Origin: Alviniconcha marisindica
Taxonomy: Eukaryota > Mollusca > Gastropoda > Provannidae
Assembly (NCBI GenBank): GCA_018857735.1
Contig: JABMCL010001366.1
Coordinates: forward strand, 1 to 64,000
Direction: 5' to 3'
DNA: 64,000 bases
In this document: piece after piece, positions 15,501 to 30,123 of the stretch
How the letters are laid out: every line of letters begins with the position of its first letter
Numbering within the stretch: the stretch's first letter is position 1
Translations under genes and position numbers: made by a program
The notes under the pieces: generated by a model
Told to the model about the DNA's origin: nothing
The model's database searches: none
What the model saw: only the letters and a program-made list of their open reading frames with translations

Positions 15501-18500
15501 AAACTTTAAATAGAACAATATGTGACAAGGAAGATTTGATATTTTTTTCCCCCAAAATTTTTAAGCTTTCTTGCATAAACGCAAATGATGTAAGAAATAT
15601 TTTTGAACTTTCTTTTTTCAACAGATGTAAAATGCTGTTTGTTTTTTGTGAAAATAAAAATCAAAAACTTTTTTAAAAAAAAGAACAAAAAACTTTTTCC
15701 GGAACAGTTCTTGCTGCTTTAATTTTTGTGTATGGATAGCAAAATTTAAAATAGACGACAGGGTACTTTGTTTTTCTAACAAATAATAATCTTATTATTA
15801 AAAAACGTAAGTGTTTGAAAGAAAAAATGGAGCAAGAGAGTGAGTCAACTTTTGCTGTTTTTGGGGTTTCACAGGAAAAAAACACACGCACCCTTCACCA
15901 TGCTTTTTCTTGGTCAGTTGACTCGGTGCCTAGGACAAAAATAGTTGAACAGTTAACTTAAAAGTGAAAAATTAATAAAAAAAAAAAAAAAAAAATCTAA
16001 TAAATATTACAAAAAAAAATCACGCCAAAATAAGTTTTTAAAATCCCCCACTTTTTTAATCGGAAGGAAACCCACATTCCTTTAATTCGAATTTACCAAG
16101 TTTTTGTTGAATGTTTTTTAACCAACGAAAAACCTGCGTAAACGAAGCACAAAATAAAAGGAAGACATTTTTAAAAAAAAAACGTGTTTTGGGTTGGGTT
16201 TTTTTTTTGCTGTCACACATTACGTTTTCAACACGCACCCATGTTGAAGAAACTGGTGAAAACAAATTTTTCGAAAATCTAAAAAAACTTTAGACGACAG
16301 CAACAAAAACTCATTTTGTATGCTAACTTTCCCATATTTTTAAAAAGATTCGGCATATACCAAAATTTAAAAAATCGTATAAAGGAAGATTTTACTAAAT
16401 CTCCCATGAAAATTTAAATAAATTAAGTTGGCCAAAAATATTAAAACCTTACAAAAAAAAAAAAACAAACCCAAAAACATTGTAAAAGATGTTTATTTTC
16501 CTTTGCAAAAAAAACCCAAACTTTTTTTTTTTAAACAAATGAAATGAAAAAATAAAAAAAATACCCCAAATTTTGATAAAAAAAAAGGAGAGAGTCCCTC
16601 CACATTGCGGGAAAATTTGGCAAAAAAAAATCCACTTACAATTGTTGGGGACTTTCAAAAAAAAATTTTAAAAACAAAAATTGAGAAGGGGAAATTTCCG
16701 GGAGGCCCCTCTCAAAAAAAAACTTTGGTAATGTTTATTGCATGTGTAAACATACTCCCTGAAATGTCCCGGGTTTTTTTCAAGTGGTCGATTTTCCCTT
16801 TTTGGGGGTGGGGCTTTTCACTTTCAAAAAAATTTATTTCTCCGCTGCTCCGATTTGGAGCTCATATTGTTTCCCCCCGTATACTGACCATTATGAACAC
16901 AACACAAAGCAACAAAAGACAAAGTGTTTGAAAAAGGGTTTTTTTGACATCAAAAAACGGGCCCCCTTTTTTCGCACCTTTTTGGGACTAAGGATATATT
17001 ATAAATTTTAGTTGAAAATTCTCCATTCCCCCCCTTTTTTTAAGTTTATTTTTTTTCATCCTACTAACTTCCACCCCCCCCCTCATTTTGGGCCCCAGTG
17101 TATTGTTTTTGTTTTAGAAATTTTTTTTTTCTTCATGTTTTATATTTTGTGAATTTGTCACAATAATTCTACTTTTATGCTGCACTGTATTGTATTTGAG
17201 GGAATGCCAATTTAAAAATAATCAGTTAAGAAATTCATTTGCTTTCACGTTTCGCACACAAATTTAGAAAAGATCTGTCCTCTAGAAAAAGAATCAAAAC
17301 AACAATACAATAGCTTTATTCATCCCAGGAAAACCCAGGGAAATGGGAAGATAAATAATTATTAAAAAAAAAACCCCTCTCCCCTCAAATTTAATGCATG
17401 GTAATGCTTTTTTTCTTTTTCTTTCTTTTTCTTTTTGTTGTTTTTTTTGTTTGTAAATTTTATAAATTGGTATAAATAGATAATTTATGGCTATGCCTTT
17501 TTTTTAAATCTTATTTTTTCACAGACGGCAATAAAAACCTGTGATTGCAGAAGTGTACCGGGGGTAAATTTTTTTCTGGCTCATGCTGTTCGATCGACTG
17601 AAAAATAAAAAAAACCCGTCGCGCGCAAAACAAATCCCAAAAGGGGCCGTCGTAAACACAGGTATTTTCGCCATTACAAAGTAAAAACTTGAACATATAA
17701 GTTTTTCTCTTTTCGAAACACTAAGAAAAAACTAGTTCATTGATCAAAACTTGGACATTACTGTCAGAATTCGGTCACTCGCGTGAAAACTGACTGAAAA
17801 CGCTGGCTGTCGAAAGAAGACATAACTTTGAAATTTTCACACTGCCAAACCCAAAACCCGTTTAATAAAGGGCACTTCGCTTTCAATTACAATAAAAAGC
17901 AAAAAAAAATTTTTTATCTGAAAAAAACTATTTAAACTGTCGGAGCAAAAACAATTTGATAAAAGTAAAAAAGGGACATGACCCAAATCGAAAATTCACT
18001 ACCGTTTCCCTTTTTGGCACCATGTTTAAAAAGAAAACCTGTGGGGAAAAATGGCCCGCTTTTTTGGGAAAAAGACCGCAGTCACAAAATGACGTTTATC
18101 CTCAGAATCTAATTCTTGATGTAACGGACTGACAAAATAAAAACTTGAAATTTTAAACTTTATTTTTTTTTAAAATTTTGAAAGGAAACCCAAAGCTTTA
18201 TTATCACTGCTTTTGACTAAACACTGATTTTAGCAAAAGCTTCTTTGTTTCACCACCCACAAGTCAGCAGTGAATAGTAGCAGATGAAATTTTTGTCAGC
18301 ATCGGAACCTGAACCAATGCGTTTTTATCGAAATAAACATGTTTATTTCAAAACAATTTTTAAAAAATTTTGAGCCGTTTTCTCAAGCATTAAAAAGCTT
18401 TGACTATGTCCGTCAGCAGCAAAGGGGAAAAATTTCCTAAAGAAGAAAAAGCAAACAAAACAACTGAAAGGGGGCCCCGAAATTCCACCCTTTCCCTTTT

Positions 18501-21500
18501 CCGATTTTCGGCCCCCACTTGGGGTAAATTTTCATATTTTACTAACTCAAAACTGACTTGGGAGTCGTTTATTTTATTATCTCTTTTATGCAACTCTTTC
18601 AGATAAAGTTGGTTTGTTCAGAGAAAATTAAAAATGAAGAAGCATTTACGAAAAAATGGATGGTCCTCGCCGAGACCTTTTACCCATTACAGGGGGGCCG
18701 CCCCCTTGCAAAATGTTTTTAAAATTCATTTTTGGGGGCCAAGATTTTCCCCAAGCTGCTATGTACGAAAAAAAAAGATTAAAATTGGGGAAACATGTCA
18801 CTTGACACATTTTAAGTGCTGCAAAAAGTTTCTGTGGACTCTTTCTTGTGGTTGCAGACTGCTTGGTCTTTAGCAAAGTCTGATGGATTGTGCACAGTAA
18901 CCATCATTGCAGTTCTTATATATACAGGGGTCACGCTAATTGGAAAATTTTGCGTAAATGTTGCATTTTTTCGGGTGCCATACGCATTTTAGCCACATCG
19001 CTGCATCACTGTACGCAAAATGACAACACCGATTTTAAAAAGGTTATGCCTCACGGTGGATGCCGCCCCCACTAGATTACTTTCAAACTCAGTGTCATCT
19101 CAGCCTTTTAAATCCAGTCAAGAAGGGGGGACACAGCGAAAAAAAACGAATCCCCCCTAAGCTCGTAATTTTGGACTATAAGGCACGGTGAAACTTTTTC
19201 TAAAATCTTTCCATGCGCCTTATAAAGTTATAGTTGATACGCCCTCTCTGTGAATAAAATTTTCATATTTTAAAAAAGAAAACAGATAATTTGAAACTGA
19301 ATTCTAAGAAACCCTATAGATCTGGGAGAAAAGGTTCCTGTATCAGACTGGCCAGCATTTTGCGAATATCAGTGAATTTTTGGGCAACAACAGAGAAAAC
19401 CAAACCCCGATATGGAATTTGGAACCAAGCATATGCCCACTTTTATTTTATTACAGAATTTACTCAAAGGGAGAAGACTACGAAATTGAAAACAAAAAAC
19501 ACCAAGAAGAATGAAGAAAAAAGGCGGCAGCCTCGACTTAACTTTTCTCGGTACTAAATCCCCTGGTAGACAAGAACTGGGTTTTCCGACATTTTTCCCG
19601 CAGTTCTTCCTTAAAATGATGCCATGTACGATTTCCCAATCTATTCAAACTTTTTCTGTGGAAAAAATTTTCTAACTTCCACTTTTTTGGATGGATAGAC
19701 CCCTTTTTTTTACTATTTTTTATCTGCTCACGTTATAGATCAGGTTCTTCATCTTTTTCTTTGTAAAGTGCGTTAATTCTGGTTTTCTGTACGCATTTTT
19801 CATCCCTTGCGCAAAATATTTAATATTTTGGTTGGTTGAACAAATCTCTAAAAGGCAGCGTGACCCCTGATAATATATATATAATATATATTATAATAAA
19901 TTTTGGGTTACCCCCAAAAAAAAAACAGGACAAAGGGGGAGAAAATAAAGTTGATGATATATAGGAACTAGTTGTGTTTTTAGAATGTGCACAATGCTAG
20001 GAAAGATTTCTTAAAAGCAAAAGATAAAAACTTGTGCACTTTTGGAGATATTTGCTGACAAAGGTCATAAAAGGCCGCATGTTGTACATCAGATATTACA
20101 ACATGCATAGTTCATTGCCTTCAATTTTGCACAAGTATGCACAAAATCAAGTCCCACATTAGTGCACATCTCCCCTACTATGTTTGTGCCAAATTTTGTA
20201 CACTCATATAATTTAACATATGATTGTGACATGTTGATTGTTGTAATATCTGATGGGCAACATAAACCCAAACTCATTTTTTTTAAAAAATATAACAAGT
20301 AAACAACACCCTTTCATGCAATATACTATAATCAGCCTTACAAGTGCATGCGAAAACACAGTGAGAAGATTTTTTTTTCATTTGCATTTAATAAAAAGTC
20401 ATAAAAAATAAATGAAGCACAATTCTGTATTACATCACTATTACAACAAAATAACATTTCCCCAGTTTTTAGCATAGAAAACATTCTGTTTGCTTAGATC
20501 AGTCAAACAAAAACAAATCAGAATGACCTGATTTTATGAAGGTAGTTTACATTAACAATTATGTCCAGACCCCAGTACTCAGTTCTCAGAACCGCTAACA
20601 TCTGCTGGGCTTAATTAAACTTTAAAATTTTAATGTTTTACGTCATGTTACAACAACAGTTGTGTGGCAAACATGACATCTGATATAACTTTCAGGACGA
20701 AAATTACTTCCAGAAAAAAAAAAAATGTAACTTTGTCCAGTCTTGCTCAGTGAACAAATATTCTCGCAACACCACTGAACGGTCCCCAAAAAGCATGCAC
20801 TTATAATTGACAAGTTTTTGATGAAACTGAGTACACTCCTGAATCAACAGTTGATGTAAGATTTCAAGATCTCCCTTGTCAAAATGAAATTCTTCACGCT
20901 GATGGGTAAGTATAAAAAAAAGGGGTTTAAATCTTCACGGGGGAAATCCCATTTTTCACAGTACTTTCTTTCGCCCCCCAAATCGGCGGAGAACGAAATA
21001 ATCTCAAAAAACCCTAAAAAAGTGCCAGGCTGTTCTACACAGATTCATGTATTTTGTCGGACACTGAAGAACTACAACACCCTTTTTATGTTTCCAACAA
21101 AGACACCCTGCGGGGGGAAATGAAGGCCCGGAAAAGGGCAGTGACGTGCCGGGTGTTGTGATAAAAAAGACGCTTTCTTTTGTTTTGTACAAAAAATTTG
21201 ATATCTTGTAGGACGTCAGATATTCAAAAATATCAAACAAACGGGAAAAATTCTTTGATTTGTGCAAAACTTTGCGGAAAAAAAAGAGTATCCCGTGTAG
21301 TGCAAAAAATGATCGGAAAACACGCGACGTTTCGGGGATTCCGAAGCGATCTGTCGTTTTTTGGTTTAAAATTTTCATTCAAATTTGCAACACATCTGAC
21401 GTACATACAGGGCAAACATTTGCGATCAATGGAAAAAACAACTATCTGAGTGTTGATGTTATATTATCCTATAAAACGATGTTTTCTGCATACAAATATT

Positions 21501-24500
21501 GTTTCTCCATGTGCTTGCGATTTGTTTTAAAAATGAGAAAACACTAAAGGGTGTCCATTTTTTGGGGTCATTTTTCGGCTTTTTTTGTGTAAAGACTGAT
21601 CTTGAAATCAAACCCCAGCCTGGTTGCGAAAATTTTCTATATATTCATTTATTCATGCAAGTACACAACACAACATTTCAAATAAAAAGTTTTCAAAAAT
21701 TTTTTTTTTTTAAATGAAGTGCATAACCCCTTGCATGCGCACCTTTTGGCACTAAGTCATATGTATATATATATATACACATCAATTTTGGTGACCTTTG
21801 TTGAATTTCAAGGTCACAGAGGTGGTGAAAGTTGCATTTTGTGGGAAAGATTTTTGTAGATAAGCTTTTAAATTAAGTTCAAATTGACTGTGATCTTTTA
21901 ATCACATGATATTATATAAGATTGGTAAATTTCCTGCTTTGCTTCACACAAAGTGCCAAACCTTTTTTGTTTGTTGATACTGTGAGAGTGACTGACTGGA
22001 AGCAAAATAGTTGAAGCTAAGTGAGCTGAAAATGATACACATTTTGAACTGAATTTTGATTTCTGTGATTTGTTTTTTAATTACTGTTATTTAAAACAAT
22101 TCTTTTTTTACTTTTTAGAACTAACAAACAGCTGATTACTTTTCATGATAAATTTATACCATTTCGTATTATATATTGGCTGTGCATTTGAAATTTTAAA
22201 ACTTTTATTTCATTTTTTATATTTTTTATAATATGTTTGTAAAGTTTTCAGTCATATATCAGCTCTTCCTTCCTCCAACTAGCTGGAACTACCTGTTTCT
22301 GTCCATCATGATGTCTCTGTCACAGTGTCAGTTCTTTCAAATATTCCTGGAAATTCTTTCTGTTTCGAAAGACCCTTTCTACAGTCAATTGCCCTAAGGT
22401 ACATGACATGTGGGTGTGGTTGTACATAATCATTATATATGTCTATGCATTTGAATCTTTGTTGTCAGAATTGTATTATAATACAATATGTAGGTTTAAT
22501 ACTTTCTTTGAAAGAATTTGTAAGCACACATGGCCAGCACGGGTTAAGAGCACTAGGTACCTATTATTATTAGTACTGTTAATTTTTGTTGTGACATGCA
22601 TGATGTAAATGTGTAATTAATAATAATATAATACTGATTGGCCATTTGATTTTTACTATCTCTTTGGCAGATTCTTTCGTGAACAGTCAGGAATGGACAC
22701 TGAGCCGAGCTGTCCCAGACCTGAAACTGGTAAGCATGCCTGTTGGTTTACTTCAAATGTACCCACACTTTTACAGATTGCTTTGATACTGACACTAGAC
22801 AGAATTACTCCAAAGAGAACCCGCACTCTAGACAGGGTCAGTTGGGACTATTGTATTGCTGGTGGTGGTATTACTATTAGTATTACTCCAAAGAGGACTG
22901 GGGAGGGAGGTCTGAACAGTGTCAACGGTCATTGTCATTTGGGACTATTGCATTAATACTGGCAGAATTGCTTCAGAGAGTAGAGCCAGAACAGTTTTGT
23001 TGGGAATATTGCATCGATACTGGTGGAATTGCTCTGAAGAGGAGGGTCTAAACACTGAAACGGGGTCAGTTGGGGTTGTTGCATTGATACTGGCAGAATT
23101 ACTCCAAGAAAGTACAGCCAAAACATGTCAGTTGGGGTTATTGCATTGATACTGACTGAATAATGAATTACTCAAGAAAGTATTGCCAAAACATGTAAGT
23201 TGGGGTTATTGCATTGATAAAAATGATAGTGGCAGAATTACTCCAAAGAGAAGTGCTAAAACAGGTAGGCACAGTATAGATACTGGTGGAACTTCTCCAA
23301 AGAGTGGGGCCATAACAGGTCAGTTGGGTTATTGGATTGATACTCTGTTGGGGGTACTCACTTATTGCATTGATACTCAGTTTGGGCTATTGGATTGATA
23401 CTCAGGGTTATTACATTGGTATTGGCGAATTATTCAAAATAGGGATCAGTTGGGGTTATTCACTAATTCAGTAACTCTATGAGGGAAGAGCCTAAATGCT
23501 AAATAGCCATTTGGGGTTACTGCATTAATACTGGCAGAATTACTCCAAAGAGAAGGGTCTGAATGAGTCAGTTGGGGCTCTTGCTTCAGTACCGTTGGAA
23601 TTACTCCAAAGAGGAGCACTGAAACAGGCTCATTTGGGGTTGTTGCTGACCTGTTGTCATAGTGATAGTCCATTCACAATCACCTCCACACTCAGCTGCT
23701 TTTTTGGATAGATAGCCCAAGAAGTGTACTGTAATTCTGAATGTTTTTCTGTGCACTTACACTGTTTCAGGGAATCCTGGGGAGTGTACAGAGTGGCAAG
23801 TCAGCACTGGTTCATCGTTACCTGACTGGCTCATACATGCAAGAGGAGTCACCAGAAGGTACAAGTTTACACTTTACTGCTTCAAGTGTGTGTATGTATG
23901 TGCACCACTGCTGTGTCAGTTTGTGTGCGTGTGTTTGTGTGTGTGTGTGTGTGTGTGCACGCATGTGCATGTCTCACTGTGTGTATCTCATTGTGGCTGT
24001 GTTATTGTGTGTGTGCAGGCCTGAATGTTGTCAGTTTAACTGTACTCAGGGATGAAATTGTAAAGTTCTGTAAACAGTAAAGCCTTACAAAATAAAAGTA
24101 TCAGTTTTGTGCTCTGAACTTGTCTCTGACTCTGCAGTAGTGTAAATAGTGTTTACCATTAATGGCTACCAGAATTGCACTCATACATACATACATATAT
24201 ATATTATATATATATATACATATTTCCCTTCCAGGTGGTCGATTCAAAAAGGAAGTGATCATCGATGGACAGAGTTACCTCCTGCTAATTCGTGATGAAG
24301 GCGGGGCTCCAGAAATGCAGGTTAGTAGCTGACCCCTCTCTAATTTGAAATCAGCATAAGCTATGTGTACTGGCACTCATTTTTTACTATGATGACTGCA
24401 ACATTGACTAAATCTTTTAGGTGTAGTTCATGTGCTGCAATTGAGGGGGTTGGGGGCTGTTCATATATATGTGAGGAGTCGTTGAATGATTGATCTCTCA

Positions 24501-27500
24501 TCCCTAGTAAATCGCTAAATATTTTTGTTCACATCTGCCTGCAGGGCTGTATCACCAAGCTATAGTATTATTTATTATGAACTCATTTTGCAAGAGTTGA
24601 TGAGAAAGAGTGGCGTCAAACAGTTATTTCCAAACTTGGCCTTGTTTTTGCGGTTGCCAGCTTAGCTTTTGATGATCAGAAGGTTTTTAAAAAATCAGAT
24701 AAGTAATCATCGCAGAAGGCAGAATTGTGACTTGCCAGTTGTGGTTTTTGATTTTGATTCCTCTGGCAGTTTGTCTACCTGCTGTGAGAGATCAATGTGG
24801 AGAGTTACCTTTAGTATTAGCAGATTTTATTATTATTATTAATATATAAAAAACACAACAACAAAAAACGCTTGTCACTTGGCTTTTGGGAGGTTGTGTT
24901 TACTGGGGCACAAGAGATCTAACTAGGCACCAGTGAAAAATGCTGCCATGGAGGGTCCCAAGCTCAAAGATACCAAAAGTAGTGCTGTTATCCATTGGGC
25001 TTGCACAGAATTCTGCAGCAGATAGTGCAGGATTGGTCTTTAAAAAAATCACTGTCAATGTGTTTAGCGTCATGTAACATGTTTGGTTGTATGCACTTTT
25101 CAGTGCACTGCATTTACTGTACTTTATGCAAGTTCCTAGAAGTGTTTCCAACCCCTGGTTTCTTTCTTTACATTCGCTTTTCATATATTATGTAGTAAAA
25201 ACACAGGGTCGAGGATGGGTTTAGATGACCTGGAATAGGTACAGTGTGATTCACTTTTCATATGTTATGTAGTAAAAACACAGGGTTGAGGATTTGTGTT
25301 TAGATGACCTGGAATAGGTACAGTATGAGTAACTGTTAAAATGTACATGCCATGAAACTGAGAGATAATAGGCTTGTCTCCTCTGAGAGTGAGACACTCA
25401 CAAGCATACAAAAATTATATAATGTAAATAAGTTTGACTTTTCGCTATGGTAAATCAACATGTAAGGTACAGAATGCAGCATTTTTGCAGCTTGCCTTGT
25501 TGTGATCAGGTCTAGTGTGTGTACATTGTTCATTGTAAGGACTGGTGGCGTTCTGCTTGTTTTCAGTTTACGCACTGGGTGGATGCGGTGATCTTTGTGT
25601 TCAGTCTGGAGAATGAGATCAGCTTCCAGGCTGTGTACAGTCATTATGCCAAGATGGCACAGTACCGCGACACCAAGGAGATTCCGCTTATACTTGTTGG
25701 CACACAGGGTCAGTTGCTTTTTTCCTCTCTCTTTGTACAACAGCAGTTTGATTGATGGACATGTTACAATCTGCCTGATGTGGACTATTCATTGATTTAT
25801 GTTCACAATTCATTCTTTGGCATTCAGAATTCATTTTGATTTCAGTGAATACTTTGAATTGCAGGCCAAAACAAACTTTACATTCCTCATTAGTCATAGC
25901 AAACATAACAGGCAAAGAAGCTTTGCGATTGGGCAGTTGTGTTGCCTCATCTCTTATGCATGTGATGCACCAGGTCAACATGCACCATTTTCTTCTACTT
26001 TTTTTCTAGCTTTGAATCAAAGGTCTGGGCTCAGTTTGCCCAAGAACGCAAAACATTTAAATGAGGTCTTTAATGGAACAAGTTACTTGCCTTTAAGTTG
26101 CTGACTTAATAACTAATATCACAAAGCTGTCATGACAAGGGACAAGGCTGTCCAGATCAAGAACTCGCAGTCATTCTAAACACAAGAACTTGTAGTCATT
26201 CTACACTCAGGAACACAGAATATCAATGAAACATGAATAAAAAATGTGTAGTTTAAACTAGGCCTAAGGCAACTTATTGGTAAATATTGGATTAAGTTAA
26301 TCTGAAGTACTTGGATTTTGATGTTCTCTCAGCTGTACAGGTCATCTCAGGATGAATAAACACCTATAAAAATATGAGTCAACACTCGGTAGTCAGCCAA
26401 GACAGTGGTCATCTTGAATAAGTCATTTTGTGTTTTGGCTTAGGCTGTAGGGTCCTGAATAATGATAGGATGGACATTTAGGATGGTTGCCAAGGCAGGT
26501 TTGACTGTGTGCTATTTGCCTCAGGAACATCTCTGCTTGATGCTACATTGTGCACAATTTTTCTGCTATTGATCTCCAAAGTACAACTTTTCATTAAACT
26601 TAAAGCACTGGTTTGGAGGGGGGGGGGGGGGGGGGATAGAGAAATGGAGGAGAGGGAGTGGGGGGGGGGGGGGGGTGGGGGGGCTGATAAAATTGAGAGG
26701 GAACAGAGACCTAAGAGGAGTGGGGCAGAGGGGGGTGGGGGGGGGGGGGTAGAAATGGAGAGGAAAGCCTTAAGATTGGGGGCCTGGGTGTGGGGGTAGA
26801 AATGGAAAAGGAACATAGACCTGGGTAAGATTTCTTGCCAGCAGGCTGTTTTTCTCTTATTTGGGGGTGGGGGTGGGAGATTTTGCAAGTGAGGAACCCC
26901 AAATTGATGGGGAGGATGGGTATGAATTTATTGACTGGTAAATAGTAACCACAGAATAAGGACTTGTCAGTGTCATCTGTGTCAGTGTCATCTGTGACAC
27001 TGTCATTTTCAAGAATAACTACAGAAAAGGGCTTATCAGTGTTATCCATGGAGCTGCCAAGTGCTTCAAGGTAGAGCACCCACATAGTAACGTGCAGCCC
27101 ACCTGTATGATCCCACTTTTGTCACTTGAGCTGATAGTGGGATGCAGGCACCATCAGTCATCAGCATTGGGGTCATTCTTTGGACTTAGAGTCCAGGTCA
27201 GTCAGCCTGAAAACAACAACAGGACTTTTGCCCCATGACTGTGCATTTGAAATATTAGTCATAATTCATGTGCTTTTTGTTGCTGTAGACCCGTGATAAA
27301 ACCTGTTAAAAATAAGGTGCAGAAAAGTGGTTGCTGGGTGTTTACAGGTTACTGAGTAAACTGCATGCACACTAGCCTGCGGTGTGCCAGCCTGTAAGAG
27401 GCAGGCCCAGTGTTTAGGTAATAGGTGCCAGAAATCAGGAGTGAAAATACATATTAGGTCTTTGGGGGGAAATTTAACTTGGGGCAAAACATGGGGCAAA

Positions 27501-30071
27501 AATTTAACCTTGGAGTGGATTATGTATTGCATTTATTCTTAGTATACTTTTACGATGTGCTCTAGTTAATATTAGAAAAGTTCCAAATGTCACTCAGGGT
27601 GACATTGAACCTGTTGCAACTCAGAGAATATAGATGTTATTGTCTGGGTGTACCAAATGATTGTGATGCAGATATCTAACATAGATAAAAAATCCACACA
27701 TTTACAGACAGCCTGCTTTGGTTTCAGATATTTGAAGGGTGGGTGCCTGCTAACTTTGTTTCTGTTTAGAACATCATATTTTGACAGCACTATTTACTGA
27801 AGTTGCTTTCATTCTACGAACAGTTGCCGATGGTGTGGGAAGAAAGGATTCAGTCAGAACTTTGATGACATAAACTAGATTTCACAAGGAGATTTGACTA
27901 ATTGCAGCTTTGACACATTAGTTGCTTTCCAGTGTTTTTCACACACCAGGTTGAGGGCCACAGAAAAAATGCATGCAACACACAAAATCAGACAATAGGC
28001 CATTGCCTTTGGTTAACTGTCATCCATTAAAATACCTGTGTGCAAACACTGCTGACATTTTTGAGTAAATTGTAGTCTGCTCAGCATTTTTGCCAATTGC
28101 CAAATACATTTGTAAAAGTAACTGAGGCTAGACTGTCTTGATTACTTCCTTTGTAAGACCTTTGTCCAGAAAAGGGAAAGACAGAAAAACAACAACATTT
28201 TATTACTTACACTAACACTCAGATGTAAACAACATACTTGTTTTGCTCCATTGAGCTGGTGATGCCCTGTAGTTTTGCTAGGCCTGTCACAGCATGTCCA
28301 GTTCATGTTGTGAACCCAGTGCATGTCATGTCACTGTCCTTTTCTGTGTAGCTCGCTGCCAGTTAAGGCAGCCAAGGGTCTGCTGTTTTAAACATGCATG
28401 GAATAACTGCATGTGTGCAGTTTCCCCACTTCCATTCTGTGAATATTGTCAAGCTGAAAAGCCACACTAATTTGAATAAGTGTACTGGAATTGTGTGTAT
28501 CATTTACAGCATCCAGGTGTTTGTAACTTTGGAAGTCGCATATTATAAATTATGTGGATAAGTCTGAACCTGTGTCACCACTGCATGTACACTGCAAAAT
28601 TGCTGATTCAGTAACATTTCGAAATAGCCAAAGTAAACAAAGTTTGACTGAAAAAGTGAATGGCACCAGTGCTCAAGCAACACACAGAGAAAAACCAGTA
28701 CTAAAAGCTGAAGAACCATGCTATTCCGACTTTTGCCCAGACTGGCATGCCGCAAGTATTTCATGGGACCTCAAGACTGATCTCAAATTTTGTTATGCTG
28801 TTTTGCTTTTCTGGTACATTTGTGGTACTGTATCATTTTTATATCCAAAAGTCACACTAATGTTTGTTACAGTGCATATTTCATCAGGGAAAAAAAAAGG
28901 AAAACCCCAAGTTTACAAAGGATAATTCAGAGGTTTGAAATATATGGTATTTAAGTGAAAATGGAACTCTCTCCCCTCCTAGTCACTGCGCAATGGCGAG
29001 GGGACACCGCCTTAACGCTTCCATTGTTCTGGCGGCGGTCCACGGTCTCTCCGGTCGTTTTCGGGCTGTATTCGCGGTCGAACCTTCACTCTCACCCTCT
29101 TGATCCCCTGTCCCCATCCCTAATAAGCAACCTCGCTTCTGTGGACATAAAGCAACATGGTACTCTCCTCTCCCCCACCCCACCCCCCATGTTTTTTCCA
29201 CACACCTACTCACACTGTTTATAAATCTGACTGCCCCCCCCCCCCCCCCCCCCAGATGTCATGATGAATGGTGTTTGTGGAAGCAACCTCCTTCAGTCCT
29301 AAGGCACCATTTATTCTGTGATATTATTAACCATTATGCCTAGCCGCTGACCTGCTGCCAGTGAAGTGCAAAACTGGGCCAGGTCCTGCCTCAGTGTTAA
29401 TGTCAGGCCACCTGTTCTCACTCTCAGAGCACTCAGCTTATACTAGTTGTAGGTACAGGGGGTAACCACAAAGCTATAATAGTACTTACATGATGCTGCA
29501 GATCTCTAGGTAACCATTCATTGGCTAGCTCAGAGGCTTTGGTGTTGCTTCAGTGGTTATACTACTCACCACAGTCATAACAATTTCCTCTACCTTGGCT
29601 GCATCAATTTCCCCAGCACAGCAGTAATCCATTGTGTGTTAATTGTTGTATTTTGAGGCAAACTGTCATCACAGAAATGTGTGGAATGTACTTTCTTAAA
29701 AAGGCACTTAATGTTGCTCTACCCTGACAGGGAGTGCCACCTAAAAAGATTGGGTTGAGTTTGTCATGGTCAAGGTCACATGGTTTGAATCCTCAAATCA
29801 AGTCAAAGGCATGAACATTCAGTGTTTTCCCCTTATCTTGTTGAACCTCTGTCTGCCAGACTTTGTACTGGTGTTAATTTATTTGCTAAGAGTGTAGGTT
29901 GACGTATTCAACTGGACAGGTTATGTGCCAAATATTTGTGAAGAAGGGCATTGTGAAGAGTCAAACCCAGTCCATGTGGTTACAGTCACATTGACTGACT
30001 GAGAATTTGAGAGGATGCTTGTGAATCCCATGTTTTTCTGAATCTGAATGGTTTAGAACTAAATTTAAAAT

Positions 30072-30123
<52 letters not shown>

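Larger units (their letters stand above)
13500..21720. other. Homopolymer-stretched, A/T-rich repeat island
   Basis: Runs of A, T, C and G of 4-10 bases are packed far more densely than in the rest of the window (for instance around 15960-16000, 16440-16680, 16930-17130). Internal similarity is visible: TACATTTTATCTG(C/T)GGAT occurs at about 14034 and 14222 with matching flanks, suggesting diverged tandem units of roughly 190 bp. A motif GCTGCAAAAAGTTT(T/C)TGTGGA recurs at about 13522 and 18818. No intact gene is seen. Either an old repeat island or an error-rich consensus could explain it. Confidence 0.5.
12533..22670 (+). other. AGAP1: AGAP intron 1
   Basis: About 10.1 kb. Positions 13138-13168 hold a TATC/TA microsatellite. 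Positions 13500-21720 form an unusual homopolymer-stretched block with two inverted-repeat-bounded elements, listed separately. No coding exon of AGAP or another gene is supported. Confidence 0.6.

Noticed and set aside
25336..25740. 134-codon minus-strand open frame
   Set aside because: It overlaps AGAP exon 5 in antisense and has no domain; it is a shadow of the coding strand.
26478..27085. Proline-rich minus-strand open frames
   Set aside because: Direct consequence of poly(G) tracts read as poly(C); no other coding evidence.
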